64,000 nt of DNA, taken from Desulfobulbus sp. Its GTDB lineage: Bacteria > Desulfobacterota > Desulfobulbia > Desulfobulbales > Desulfobulbaceae. Of this stretch, positions 26,463 to 35,637 are shown one piece after another. The position numbers and the translations under genes are program-made. Position 1 is the first letter of the stretch. Each line of letters begins with the position of its first letter. The DNA is taken from positions 186,001-250,000 of the forward strand of contig JAITGO010000002.1 in assembly GCA_031280615.1 (NCBI GenBank), given 5' to 3'. The notes below the pieces were generated by a model that was not told where the DNA came from, did not search any database, and saw only the letters and a program-made list of their open reading frames with translations.

Positions 26463-27722
26463 GTGCGGTTCTCGGAGGGAAAGAAGGCGGTCGTTGCCGG
26501 GTACGACGCCATTTCGCCGCTGGGCTGCGACCTGCCGGAGCAGTGGCGCAATGCCCTGGCCGGCCGCAGCGGCATCGGCCCGCTGACCCGCTTTCCGCTG
26601 CGCGACGACTTTCCGGTGCGCATTGCCGGGCAAGTGCCGGAGATCGACCACCTGGACTACCCCTTCCTCACGCCTCGGCACCGGGCGGCCTGGCACTCGC
26701 CGGTGTTTAGATACGGCATGCTGTCGATGGTGCGCGCCCTGGAACGCAGCGGCATCGTTATCGATGCCGGCCTGGCCCCGCGCGTGGCCGTGACCTACAG
26801 CTCGGCGGTCGGCGGCATCGACGCGGTCCTCGTGGCCGACCGGAGATGGCAGGCCGAGCGGAAACTGCCCCACCCGTACGCCAATCCCAATTCCTGCATC
26901 AACATGATCGGCGGCAAGATCGCGATGCTGACCGGCGCCAGGGGGCCGATCCTCTCGACCATCACCGCCTGCGCCACCGGCCTGACCTCGATGCTGGTGG
27001 GCGCCATGCTGCTGGCCCAGGACCGGGCCGACGTCGCGCTCTGCGGGGCCGTGGACTGCGCCCTGGTCGAGCCGATCCTCGCCGGATTCCACACCATGAA
27101 CGGCGCCTTTCATCCGAAACAGGGGCAGGAAGACGAGCCGCCGGCGAGGGCCAGCCGCCCCTTTTCCGTCGACCGGCGCGGGTTCGTGGTGTCCGAAGGA
27201 GCCGGGGCGGTCGTCCTCGCCACCAAGGAGTTCGCCACGGCCCACGGCCTGCATCCCACCGCCGAGCTGGCGGGCTGGGGCATGACCTCCGATGCCCACC
27301 ATTTCGTCATGCCCGCCGAAGACACGGTCCGGCAGTGCATGCTCGACGCCCTGCGCGATGCCGGCGTCGCCGCCGGCGACATTGCCGCGATCAATGCCCA
27401 CGCCACCTCCACCAGGGCCGGCGACCGGATCGAATTCGACGCCCTGCGCGCGGTCTTTGCCGGCACGCTGCCGCCGGTCAGCGCCAACAAGTCCCTGCTG
27501 GGCCATGCCATGGGGGCTTCCAGCGCCATCGAGACCATCCTGGCCCTGCGCGGCATGGAAGAAAACGTGGTGCTGCCCACGATCAACTATCGTCCCGATC
27601 CCGAGATGGAGCTGGATTGCGTGGCCGAGGGCGCACGGGTGCTGGTGCAGGAGCATGTGCTCAAGAATGCCTTCGGCTTCGGCGGCTGCAACGCCTGCGC
27701 GGTGCTGAGAAAAATAGCCTGA
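26463..27722 (+). CDS. Beta-ketoacyl-ACP synthase
   Basis: A 419-residue ketosynthase with C170 in TITACATG, and His motifs NAHATSTRAGD and LGHAMGAS. The GTG at 26463 follows the radical SAM gene by seven bases. Compared with FabF the context around the triad is divergent, as in ladderane-type and aryl-polyene accessory KS proteins. It stands in tandem with another KS 31 bp downstream. Confidence 0.9.
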   Translation: MRFSEGKKAVVAGYDAISPLGCDLPEQWRNALAGRSGIGPLTRFPLRDDFPVRIAGQVPEIDHLDYPFLTPRHRAAWHSPVFRYGMLSMVRALERSGIVIDAGLAPRVAVTYSSAVGGIDAVLVADRRWQAERKLPHPYANPNSCINMIGGKIAMLTGARGPILSTITACATGLTSMLVGAMLLAQDRADVALCGAVDCALVEPILAGFHTMNGAFHPKQGQEDEPPARASRPFSVDRRGFVVSEGAGAVVLATKEFATAHGLHPTAELAGWGMTSDAHHFVMPAEDTVRQCMLDALRDAGVAAGDIAAINAHATSTRAGDRIEFDALRAVFAGTLPPVSANKSLLGHAMGASSAIETILALRGMEENVVLPTINYRPDPEMELDCVAEGARVLVQEHVLKNAFGFGGCNACAVLRKIA

Positions 27723-27753
27723 GATCCCCGGCCATGGAGAGAAAAAAACCGCA

Positions 27754-29019
27754 ATGAAGGCACCGCTCAACAGAAAGGTCGTGGTCCTCGGCTACGGTGC
27801 CGCCACCGCCCTGGGTCGCACCTTTGCCGCCACCTGGGAAGGGGCGGTGGCCGGCAGGGCCGGGTTCCGCCGGTTGACCCGGTGCACGGTGGAAACCCGC
27901 AGCCAGGTGGTCGGCGAAATTCCCGACTGGGACCCGGGCGCACTCCCCTATGTCAGCCGCAAGGACGCCTCGCTGTGGAATGCGGATTTTGTCTTCCTCA
28001 CCATGGAGACCTGCCGCCAGGCCCTGGAGGACGCCGGCCTGGAAATCGACGGCCGGACCGGTCCACGCACCGCCTGCCTGATCGGCTCGGCCCTCAACGG
28101 TTCGGATGCCTACCGGATCGCCATGGACAATTACACACGCCTGGGGCCGCTCAAGGTCAGCCCCTACCTGCTGCCGAACCTCTGCGCCAACCTCCCGGCC
28201 GGCAAGGCGGGCATGCTGCTGGGGTTCACCGGCCCCATCTTTTCGCCGCAAGGCGCCTGCGCCTCGGGCAACCACGCCATCGGCATCGGGGCCCGGATGA
28301 TCCGGGACGGCGATTGCGACTTCGCCCTGGCCGGCGGGGTCGAGACCTGCCTGATTCCGGAGATCGTTCTCGGCTTCGCCAACATGCTGGCCACGATCAA
28401 GGTCGGGCCCAAGGACCGCGCCTTCGACGATCCCGCCCAGGCGTCCCGGCCGTTCAGCATCGACCGCAAGGGTTTTGTCCTGGCCGAAGGGGCCGGGGTG
28501 CTGGTCCTGGCCGCCGAGGAAGCCGCCCGCGCCCATGGCCTGCTGCCCAGGGCCGAGATTGCCGGCATCGGCTGGAATTCGGATGCGCACCATTTCACCC
28601 GGCCCAACGAACGGACGGTCACCCAGGCCATGAAAGACGCCATCGAGGATGCCGAAATCGGCCCGGAGGCCATCGGCGCGATCAATGCCCACGGCACCTC
28701 CACCCCCACCGGCGACACCACCGAGGCCGAATGCATGCGGACCGTCTTCGGCCCAAGCTTGCCGCATATCCCGATCTCGGCCAACAAATCCCAGGTCGGC
28801 CACAGCCTCGGCGCCTCGGCCGCCATCGAGGCGGCGCTCGGCATCGAGGCCATGCGCCGAGGACTCGTGCTGCCGACGGTCAACCACCTTCCCGACCCCG
28901 CCCTTGCCGACCTGGACGTCGTGCCCAACCGGAGCCGCAAGCATGTCCACGAGTTTTTCCTGTCCAACTCGTTCGGCTTCGGCGGCACCAACTGCTGCAT
29001 TGTTTTCAGAGGTCTGTGA
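27754..29019 (+). CDS. Beta-ketoacyl-ACP synthase
   Basis: A 421-residue ketosynthase with C169 in PQGACASGNHA, NAHGTSTPTGD and VGHSLGAS. All three catalytic residues are present, so unlike a chain-length factor it should be active. The GACASG active-site context is unlike the TITACATG of its tandem neighbour, pointing to different substrates. Its stop shares bases with the thioesterase start (TGATG). Confidence 0.9.
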   Translation: MKAPLNRKVVVLGYGAATALGRTFAATWEGAVAGRAGFRRLTRCTVETRSQVVGEIPDWDPGALPYVSRKDASLWNADFVFLTMETCRQALEDAGLEIDGRTGPRTACLIGSALNGSDAYRIAMDNYTRLGPLKVSPYLLPNLCANLPAGKAGMLLGFTGPIFSPQGACASGNHAIGIGARMIRDGDCDFALAGGVETCLIPEIVLGFANMLATIKVGPKDRAFDDPAQASRPFSIDRKGFVLAEGAGVLVLAAEEAARAHGLLPRAEIAGIGWNSDAHHFTRPNERTVTQAMKDAIEDAEIGPEAIGAINAHGTSTPTGDTTEAECMRTVFGPSLPHIPISANKSQVGHSLGASAAIEAALGIEAMRRGLVLPTVNHLPDPALADLDVVPNRSRKHVHEFFLSNSFGFGGTNCCIVFRGL

Positions 29020-29495
29020 TGCGCCCCAAACCATTTGTCCCGGAACCCCACACCCGCCCGTCCCATGTGCGCGACACCAAAACCGGCCTGGTCTGGCATC
29101 GCTGCGAACTGCGTACCCTGTACGTCGACACCGACCGGTCCCAGGTGGTCTATCACGCCAACTATCTGCGCTATTTCGAGTTCGGCCGGGCTTCGCTCAT
29201 GCGCGAGGCCAACTATCCCTACAAGGAAATCGAGGCAAGCGGCTACCTTTATCCGATCATCAAAACGGAACTCAACTACCACTCGCCGCTCTTTTACGAC
29301 GACCTGATGTATATCCACACCCGTCCGGCGCGGCTGGAACTGGTCAAGGTGCAGTTCGACTACCTGATCACCAGGGCGGACAACGGCGAGATCGCCTGCA
29401 CCGGCATGACCCGCCATTGCGCGGTCAACGCCAACCATGTCCCGGTGGAGATCGACGCCAAGACCATTGCCCTCTGGAACCAATTTCCCAGCTGA
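29019..29495 (+). CDS. YbgC-like acyl thioesterase
   Basis: A 158-residue hotdog thioesterase of the 4-hydroxybenzoyl-CoA type, with LYVDTDRSQVVYHANYLRYF carrying the catalytic Asp and the helix that follows. It would release the acid from ACP or CoA. Aryl-polyene clusters have a thioesterase of the same class. Start and stop overlap the flanking genes by one base each. Confidence 0.87.
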   Translation: MRPKPFVPEPHTRPSHVRDTKTGLVWHRCELRTLYVDTDRSQVVYHANYLRYFEFGRASLMREANYPYKEIEASGYLYPIIKTELNYHSPLFYDDLMYIHTRPARLELVKVQFDYLITRADNGEIACTGMTRHCAVNANHVPVEIDAKTIALWNQFPS

Positions 29496-30370
29496 TGCCC
29501 GGCGAGCGCAGGGAAATCGTCATCCCGGTCCGGCCCTGGTTTGCCGATCATCGTTTTGCCGGCCGCATCGTCTTGGCCGCGGTGGAGGCCATGCAGATTC
29601 TGGCCGCGGCCGTGCGAGCGGCACATCCCCATCTGGAAGTCGGCGGGATGCGCGACGGCCGCTTTGCCAAACTGCTCGAAATTCCGCCGACCACCACCGG
29701 AATCGACGCCCTGGTCGAGTCGGAACCGCTGGATAACGGCCAGATCCGCGCCCGGCTGATGACCAGGACCCAGGGCAAGGCCATGGCCCGACTGGTCACC
29801 CACTGCGAACTGACCTTTACCGGCACGGCAAACCCCGGCGGGCCAGGAGCCAAGTGGGCGGCCGCCCCGTGGCCGGAGACCGGCGCGAGCGTTTCCGCCG
29901 CGCACGTGTACCGAGAATTGGTCCCGTTCGGCCCAACCTATCAAAGCTTGCAGGACCGACTGGTTCTCCGGGCGGATGCCGCCTGGGGCACCCTGCTGGC
30001 GCCCGAGCCGGACCATGCCCCGGCCGGGCCGCTGGGCTCGCCCTTTCCCCTGGACGGGGCCATGCACGCCGCCTGTGTCCACGGGCAGTGTTTGGTCGAT
30101 TTCGTCCCCTTCCCGGTGGGCTTTACCGCTCGGCACGTCGCCAAGCCGACCCGGGCCGGCAAACGGTATCGCACGCAGGCGCTGCTGCAAGCGCGCGACG
30201 ACGACCAACTCGTCTACGATCTCTGCATCCTCGACGAAGAGGACCGGGTGCGGGAGAAGGTCGAGGGATTGCGGATGCGGGATGTGAGCCGCGGCCGGAT
30301 CAAGCCGCCGGCGTGGCTCAAGGCGATGGCACAGATGACACAAGAAGGACAAACGATGGATGGGGCGTAA
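29495..30370 (+). CDS. Stand-alone PKS-type dehydratase (double hotdog)
   Basis: A 291-residue protein resembling the dehydratase domain of modular polyketide synthases. H19 lies in DHRFAGRIVLAA (HX3GX4A instead of P). The second hotdog shows LVPFGPTYQSLQ (143-154) and D187 in FPLDGAMHAA. The His/Asp pair expected for catalysis is thus present. Free-standing proteins of this class are unusual beside FabZ-type dehydratases, and may make cis or conjugated double bonds or handle branched chains. Confidence 0.72.
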   Translation: MPGERREIVIPVRPWFADHRFAGRIVLAAVEAMQILAAAVRAAHPHLEVGGMRDGRFAKLLEIPPTTTGIDALVESEPLDNGQIRARLMTRTQGKAMARLVTHCELTFTGTANPGGPGAKWAAAPWPETGASVSAAHVYRELVPFGPTYQSLQDRLVLRADAAWGTLLAPEPDHAPAGPLGSPFPLDGAMHAACVHGQCLVDFVPFPVGFTARHVAKPTRAGKRYRTQALLQARDDDQLVYDLCILDEEDRVREKVEGLRMRDVSRGRIKPPAWLKAMAQMTQEGQTMDGA

Positions 30371-30376
30371 GCGGCC

Positions 30377-30787
30377 TCAGCGGGAAAGGCCGGGGCGTTC
30401 GTCCGCCACGTCCGTCACGTCGACAGCGACGACTCGGGCCAGGCAACGCTCCACGATCACCCGGACCAGCCAGCGGCAAAAAATCAGGGAATAGACCGCG
30501 CCGGACACATACATGCCCGCAAGAAACACCAGATGGGAAAAGCCGTAGGTCAAGGGGCCGCCAATCGCGACGATCCACGGGGTCTCCCAATATAAGGAAA
30601 GCAGGCCCATGGCGGCGACAGCCGGCCAGCCGAGGAGGAAGCTCAAGCCGATGAGCAAGACGCCGAGCAGCACCCTCGCCGTCGGTTTCTCGCGAAAGGC
30701 CGACAGATCGGCCTGTTCCGCGATTGCCGAACGAACGAAATCGGTGGCAGCAAGCCAAAGGATGCATTTTTTATACAACTGTTTCAT
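30377..30787 (-). CDS. Small membrane protein of unknown function
   Basis: A 136-residue protein with hydrophobic segments at about 37-66 and 72-112 and basic ends. No family recognised. It is transcribed against the surrounding operon, from a start only ~120 bp before the glycosyltransferase gene. The longer frame upstream on this strand crosses that gene and is not real. Confidence 0.6.
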   Translation of the reverse strand: MKQLYKKCILWLAATDFVRSAIAEQADLSAFREKPTARVLLGVLLIGLSFLLGWPAVAAMGLLSLYWETPWIVAIGGPLTYGFSHLVFLAGMYVSGAVYSLIFCRWLVRVIVERCLARVVAVDVTDVADERPGLSR

Positions 30788-30910
30788 CTTGTCCCGGCCA
30801 GCCTCGACAACAGGGAAGGGAAACGACGGCCTGGACGCGTCCAAGCGAATCGAGAGCGTACTATATCCCGGCCAAACCGGCGAAGCAAGATGGGAGCGGA
30901 TCGAAACACC

Positions 30911-31627
30911 ATGAGCCAAGGCCCGGACTGGGACTTTTTCGACGCCATCTACTGCATCACCCTGGACAGCCGGCCCGACAGGATGGCGGCGGCAAGCGAG
31001 CAATTTGCCCTGGCCGGCCTGGAGGGACGGGTGGAGTTTCTCGTCGTGGCCAGGGATGCGGAAAATCCGGCCCGGGGCATTTACGGCTCGCACCAGCACT
31101 GCCTCTCCCTGGGGCTGGCGGCCGGCGCCCGGCATATCCTGATCTTCGAAGACGACGTTTTTTTCAGGAATTGCAACCAGGAGCGGCTGCGCCAGGCCTG
31201 CGGTTTCCTGCGAAAGACCGGCAGTTGGGACGCCTTGTTCCTCGGCTGTCTCACCAATGGCAGCCAACCAACCGGCCAGGATGCCGTGGTCCGGGTGCGC
31301 TATCGCTGCCTGGCCCACGCCTATGCCCTCAACCGTCCTTTTGCCGAACGCATCGTGCGGGAACCGTGGCAAGGAATCCCCATAGACGGGCTCCTCCAGG
31401 CCGTGGGCGGCCATTTTTTCGCCCTCCGCCCGATGTGCGCCTTCCAGGGGCTGGCCAGCAGCGACAACAAAACCGTGTGGATCGATCGACTGCGCTCCCT
31501 GTTCGGCGGCCTGCCGCTTATCCAGCGGGGCAACGAACTCTATCACAACAACAAGGGGCTGTTCGTTCTCCTGCACCTCGCCGCCGCGGTGGCCGCCATC
31601 GTCCTCTTTTTTCTTGTCCGTCCATGA
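30911..31627 (+). CDS. Glycosyltransferase family 25-like, membrane-tethered
   Basis: A 238-residue protein resembling LPS-type GT25 transferases. YCITLDSRPDR opens the domain and IFEDDVFF carries the ED-D metal motif. A C-terminal hydrophobic tail (about 218-236) would anchor it in the membrane. The ATG at 30911 is favoured over an upstream GTG-less frame. Overlaps the exporter start (ATGA). Probably decorates the lipid product or its head group. Confidence 0.72.
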   Translation: MSQGPDWDFFDAIYCITLDSRPDRMAAASEQFALAGLEGRVEFLVVARDAENPARGIYGSHQHCLSLGLAAGARHILIFEDDVFFRNCNQERLRQACGFLRKTGSWDALFLGCLTNGSQPTGQDAVVRVRYRCLAHAYALNRPFAERIVREPWQGIPIDGLLQAVGGHFFALRPMCAFQGLASSDNKTVWIDRLRSLFGGLPLIQRGNELYHNNKGLFVLLHLAAAVAAIVLFFLVRP

Positions 31628-34600
31628 AATCCGCCTCGATCAACTATCCCCTTCTCCTCATCGTCAGTGCCGCGACCGCTTTGTTCGCCTATTTGGGGAT
31701 TGCCCGACTGCATATCGATACCGATATCGTCGCCACCCTGCCCGCCCACGAGCGGGTCATCGCCGATGCGCTGGCAATCTTCCGCAACCATCCCATCCAC
31801 GACCAGGTCGCGGTCGATGTGGCGATCGACCGGGTGGCGCCGGAGATGTTGGAGGCCTGCGGCGAGCGTCTGGAAGAGCGCATGCGGGCCAGCGGCCTCT
31901 TTGCCGAGGTGGGGGAAAACGATGCCGCCGCCCTGGTGCCGGAATTGGCCCACCGCGTGGCCGAGACGCTGCCCCTGCTGTTTTCCCGCGAGGAACTGGA
32001 GCGGACCATTGCCCCCCGGTTGCAGGACGATGCCATCCGCCAGCGGCTGCAAGGCGCGATGGAAGCCATGTCCGGCCTGGACGGCATCGGTCAGGCTGCC
32101 TTTCTCCGGCTGGATCCCCTGGGCTTCAAGGACCAGGTATTGGCCAAGCTCATCTCCCTGGCACCGTCGTCCCAAGCCACCTTCTTCAAGGGACACCTGC
32201 TTTCCCAGGACGGCCGGCATCTCCTGGTCGTGGCCCGCCCCGCCACCGCCGGGACCGACGGCGAGGCCGCTCGCAAGCTGGCCGATTTTTTTACCGAGGC
32301 CGGCCGCGACCTCTCCCAAACCTTTGCCTCCTCGGGCATCCGAGTCGCTCTCACCCCGGCCGGGGCCTTCCGGGCCGCCCTGGATAACGAAGCCATCATC
32401 ACCCACGACGTGCAGCTGGCCCTGGGGCTGACCACGGCCGGCATCGCCCTGTTGCTGCTGATCGCCTTTCCCCGGCCCCTGGTCGGCTTGCTCTCCCTCC
32501 TGCCGGCGGTGGCGGGCACGGCGATGGCGCTGTTTCTCTACTCCCTGTTCCACGACTCGATCTCGATCATGGTCCTGGGTTTTGCCGGCGCGCTCATCTC
32601 GATGATGGACGACCACAGCATCACCTATCTGCTGTTTCTCGACCGGCCCCATGCAACCCGAGGCACGGACGCGGCCCGGGAGGTGCAAGCCATCGGGGGC
32701 AACATGGCCCTGCTGACCACCGTCGGCGCCTTCCTGGCGATCAGCCTGAGCGATTTTCCCGTCTTCCGCGAGCTGGGACAGTACACCGCCCTGGGCTTCA
32801 TCTGCACCTACCTGTTCATCCACCTCATTTTCCCGCGCATCTTTCCCGTCATGCCCGCAGGCCGCGACCGCGTCCTGCCCCTGCACAGGCTTGCCGACCG
32901 CCTCTTCAACACCGGCAGGACCGGCGCGGTGGCGGCCCTGGCCCTGGCCCTGGGGCTGGTCTTCTTTGCCAAGCCGGAGTTCCGCATCAGCCTAAGCGAG
33001 ATGAACACGGTCAGCGGGCAGACCCAGGCCGACGACCGGATGTTCACCGAAGTCTGGGGCAATGCCGGCGCCAAGGTGCACCTGATGACCACCGCCGCCT
33101 CCATGGCCGATTTACAAGCCCAGAACGATCGCTTGCTGGCGCGGATGGAGCAGGACCTGCGGACAGGCAAAGTGCAGTCGGTATTCCTGCCCTCCATGCT
33201 GTTTCCGGGTCCGGAGCGCTGCCGGGACAATGCGGCGGCCTGGCGCTCCTTCTGGACAGCTGAACGGGTGCAACAGGTGAAAACCGCCCTTGTGCGGGAA
33301 GGCACCGCCCTCGGCTTGACAGCCGACGCCTTTGCCCCCTTCTTCGCCCAGCTCAATTCCCCGAACCGGCAGGAACCACCGGTTCTCGACAGCCGGTATG
33401 GCCGGCTGATGGGCATCACCACCGGGCCGGCGGGACAATTGATCCAGTTCACCTCGCTCACTCCCGGCCAGGCCTACGATGCCGCCGCCTTCCTCGAAAC
33501 CTACGGCCGGGACGGCAAGGTGTTCGATGCCAACTTTTTCTCCGCCCGCCTGGGCGCCACCCTGTTTTCCACCTTCGCCACCCTGTTGGCCGTGATCGCG
33601 GCCATGGTGGGCATCCTGGTCTTTGTCCAGTTTCTGGACTGGCGGCTGACCCTGATCACCTTGACGCCCCTGGTCTTTGCCTTTATCTGCACGCTCGGCA
33701 CCCTGAAGCTGATCGGCCGCCCCCTGGACATCCCCGCCCTGATGCTCGCGGTGGTCATCCTCGGCATGGGCGACGATTTTGCCATCTTCACGGTCCGTGG
33801 CTGTCAATGGTACGGCACCGTCGACCACCCCGGCCATGTGCTGGCGCGCAGTGCGGTGCTGATGGCGGCGGCTTCGACCTTCATCGGCTTCGGCGTGCTC
33901 TGCTTCGCCCAGCACAGCACCCTGAAAAGCATCGGCATCACCTCGCTGCTGGGCATCGGCTACTCGCTGCTGGGCACCTTCCTGCTCCTGCCGCCGCTGC
34001 TGCGCGCCTTCTTTGACCAGGAAAACCGACCGGTGGCGCCGAACGCATCCCTGGAGCAGCGGATGCGGCACCGTTACCGGCTGCTCGAAGCCTATCCCCG
34101 GATGTTCGCCCGGTTCAAATTCAAGCTCGACCCACTTTTTAGTGAATTGCCGCAATGGTTGGCAGGGTGCGGGGAGATCCGGAGCGTTATCGACATCGGC
34201 TGCGGCTACGGCCTGCCGGCCTGCTGGTGCCTGGAACGATACCCGACCGCCAAGGTCATCGGGGTGGACCCGGACCCCGATCGGGTCCGGGTTGCGGACC
34301 GCGCCACCGGCGACCGGGGCACCATGCTCGTGGGAGCGGCTCCGGATCTGCCCGAGCTCCCCGGTCCGGCCGATGTCGTCCTGCTTCTGGATATGTCGCA
34401 TTATCTCGACGATCGCCAGTTGATCGCCACCTGCGCACGCTGCATGGCCCTGTTGGCCCCCGGCGGCCTGTTGCTGCTCCGCTTCGTGACCCGGCCGCGG
34501 GGCTCCCTGTCCGCGGCATGGTATCTTGAGGATTGGCGCATTCGCTTGGGAGGCCGCCACCCCTGGTATCGCCGCCCCGAGGATCTCCACCGGATGCTGA

Positions 34601-34695
34601 CCGAAGCCGGCTTGGTCGAACTCAAACTGCAAGCCGCGATCAACCGGGAACTTTTTTGGCTGAGCGGCCGGAAACCGGGAGCACCGGCGGCATGA
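31624..34695 (+). CDS. MMPL/RND exporter fused to a SAM methyltransferase
   Basis: A 1023-residue protein. Residues 1 to about 795 are an MMPL-family exporter with two sets of six transmembrane segments, large periplasmic loops after TM1 and TM7, and MDDHS (first half) and GMGDDFAIF (second half) proton-relay regions. From about 800 a class I methyltransferase is attached, with the SAM-binding DIGCGYGLP near 856 and an acidic GVDPD. In aryl-polyene clusters, exporter and methyltransferase are separate genes. The fusion suggests methylation close to the inner membrane, before or during export. Confidence 0.85.
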   Translation: MKSASINYPLLLIVSAATALFAYLGIARLHIDTDIVATLPAHERVIADALAIFRNHPIHDQVAVDVAIDRVAPEMLEACGERLEERMRASGLFAEVGENDAAALVPELAHRVAETLPLLFSREELERTIAPRLQDDAIRQRLQGAMEAMSGLDGIGQAAFLRLDPLGFKDQVLAKLISLAPSSQATFFKGHLLSQDGRHLLVVARPATAGTDGEAARKLADFFTEAGRDLSQTFASSGIRVALTPAGAFRAALDNEAIITHDVQLALGLTTAGIALLLLIAFPRPLVGLLSLLPAVAGTAMALFLYSLFHDSISIMVLGFAGALISMMDDHSITYLLFLDRPHATRGTDAAREVQAIGGNMALLTTVGAFLAISLSDFPVFRELGQYTALGFICTYLFIHLIFPRIFPVMPAGRDRVLPLHRLADRLFNTGRTGAVAALALALGLVFFAKPEFRISLSEMNTVSGQTQADDRMFTEVWGNAGAKVHLMTTAASMADLQAQNDRLLARMEQDLRTGKVQSVFLPSMLFPGPERCRDNAAAWRSFWTAERVQQVKTALVREGTALGLTADAFAPFFAQLNSPNRQEPPVLDSRYGRLMGITTGPAGQLIQFTSLTPGQAYDAAAFLETYGRDGKVFDANFFSARLGATLFSTFATLLAVIAAMVGILVFVQFLDWRLTLITLTPLVFAFICTLGTLKLIGRPLDIPALMLAVVILGMGDDFAIFTVRGCQWYGTVDHPGHVLARSAVLMAAASTFIGFGVLCFAQHSTLKSIGITSLLGIGYSLLGTFLLLPPLLRAFFDQENRPVAPNASLEQRMRHRYRLLEAYPRMFARFKFKLDPLFSELPQWLAGCGEIRSVIDIGCGYGLPACWCLERYPTAKVIGVDPDPDRVRVADRATGDRGTMLVGAAPDLPELPGPADVVLLLDMSHYLDDRQLIATCARCMALLAPGGLLLLRFVTRPRGSLSAAWYLEDWRIRLGGRHPWYRRPEDLHRMLTEAGLVELKLQAAINRELFWLSGRKPGAPAA

Positions 34696-35501
34696 GGCGA
34701 AGCCGGCCCTGGAGCTTCAGCCTGGCGGAAAAAACGGGCATGGCCGCCCTGCTCACCGCCATCCCGCTGGGGTTGACCGCTGCCCCGCAAATCGCGGCCG
34801 GGCCCTTGGCGCTTTTTCTGCTCGCCTGCCTGGCCGCGCCTTTTCTGCCACGCTCGTCTTTTTTCCTCCCCGTGATCTGCCGGGGAACGCCCGGCCGCAA
34901 GGGCATCGCCCTCACCTTCGACGACGGCCCCTTTCCCGCCTCCACCCCGATCCTACTGGAACTGTTGGCCCGTTACCGGCTTCCGGCCACCTTTTTCGTG
35001 GTGGGCGAACAGGCCGCCGCCCATCCGGAGTTGATCGCCGCCATCCTCGCCCAGGGCCACAGCATCGGCAACCATTCCTATCGCCACGATCACCTGCTCA
35101 TGCTGCGGAGTTGCGAGATCCTGGAGGCGGATATCCGCCGTACCCAGGACGTGCTGGCCCGCACGGGCATGCGGCCGCTGTTTTTCCGGCCACCGATCGG
35201 GATCACCAGCCCCCGGCTGCGACCGGCCCTCGCTTCCCAAAACCTGCAGGCCCTGACCTTCAGCTGCCGAGTTTTCGATCGCGGCAACCGCAACATCCGC
35301 AATCTCGCGGCCAGGGTGCTGGGGCAACTGCAACCGGGCGACATCCTGCTCCTCCACGACAACCCGCCCGTAAGCGAGGAAGACACGATCCACTGGGTAG
35401 AAGAACTCCATTGCCTGCTTGGCCGCTTGTCCCAAGAACATCGGATCGTGCCACTGGCAAATCTCATCGACCAACCGGTCATGGTTGCAGAGGAACACTG
35501 A
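34692..35501 (+). CDS. Polysaccharide deacetylase (NodB domain)
   Basis: A 269-residue protein with a hydrophobic N-terminus (two segments, about 17-60) and a NodB domain: LTFDDGP (D77, D78) and NHSYRHDH (H128, H132) for metal binding, FRPPIG and LLHDN further on. It probably removes an acetyl group from an amino sugar attached to the lipid. The ATG overlaps the exporter stop (ATGA). Last gene of the plus-strand arm. Confidence 0.88.
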   Translation: MRRSRPWSFSLAEKTGMAALLTAIPLGLTAAPQIAAGPLALFLLACLAAPFLPRSSFFLPVICRGTPGRKGIALTFDDGPFPASTPILLELLARYRLPATFFVVGEQAAAHPELIAAILAQGHSIGNHSYRHDHLLMLRSCEILEADIRRTQDVLARTGMRPLFFRPPIGITSPRLRPALASQNLQALTFSCRVFDRGNRNIRNLAARVLGQLQPGDILLLHDNPPVSEEDTIHWVEELHCLLGRLSQEHRIVPLANLIDQPVMVAEEH

Positions 35502-35637
35502 CCTGACCGGCGCCTCCGAATTCCGGCCTCATTGGCAGATAAGTCAGTAACCACCGGCAAAGCCGGTGGCTTGAAAGATTGTGAACCGCTCAAAGCGGTC
35601 TATTCAACAGATTCTCTGACCACCATTCGGTGGTCGA

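Noticed and set aside
29495..34695. A modular polyketide synthase or PUFA synthase
   Set aside because: Dehydratase, glycosyltransferase and exporter are separate genes; no acyltransferase-KS multidomain protein is present.
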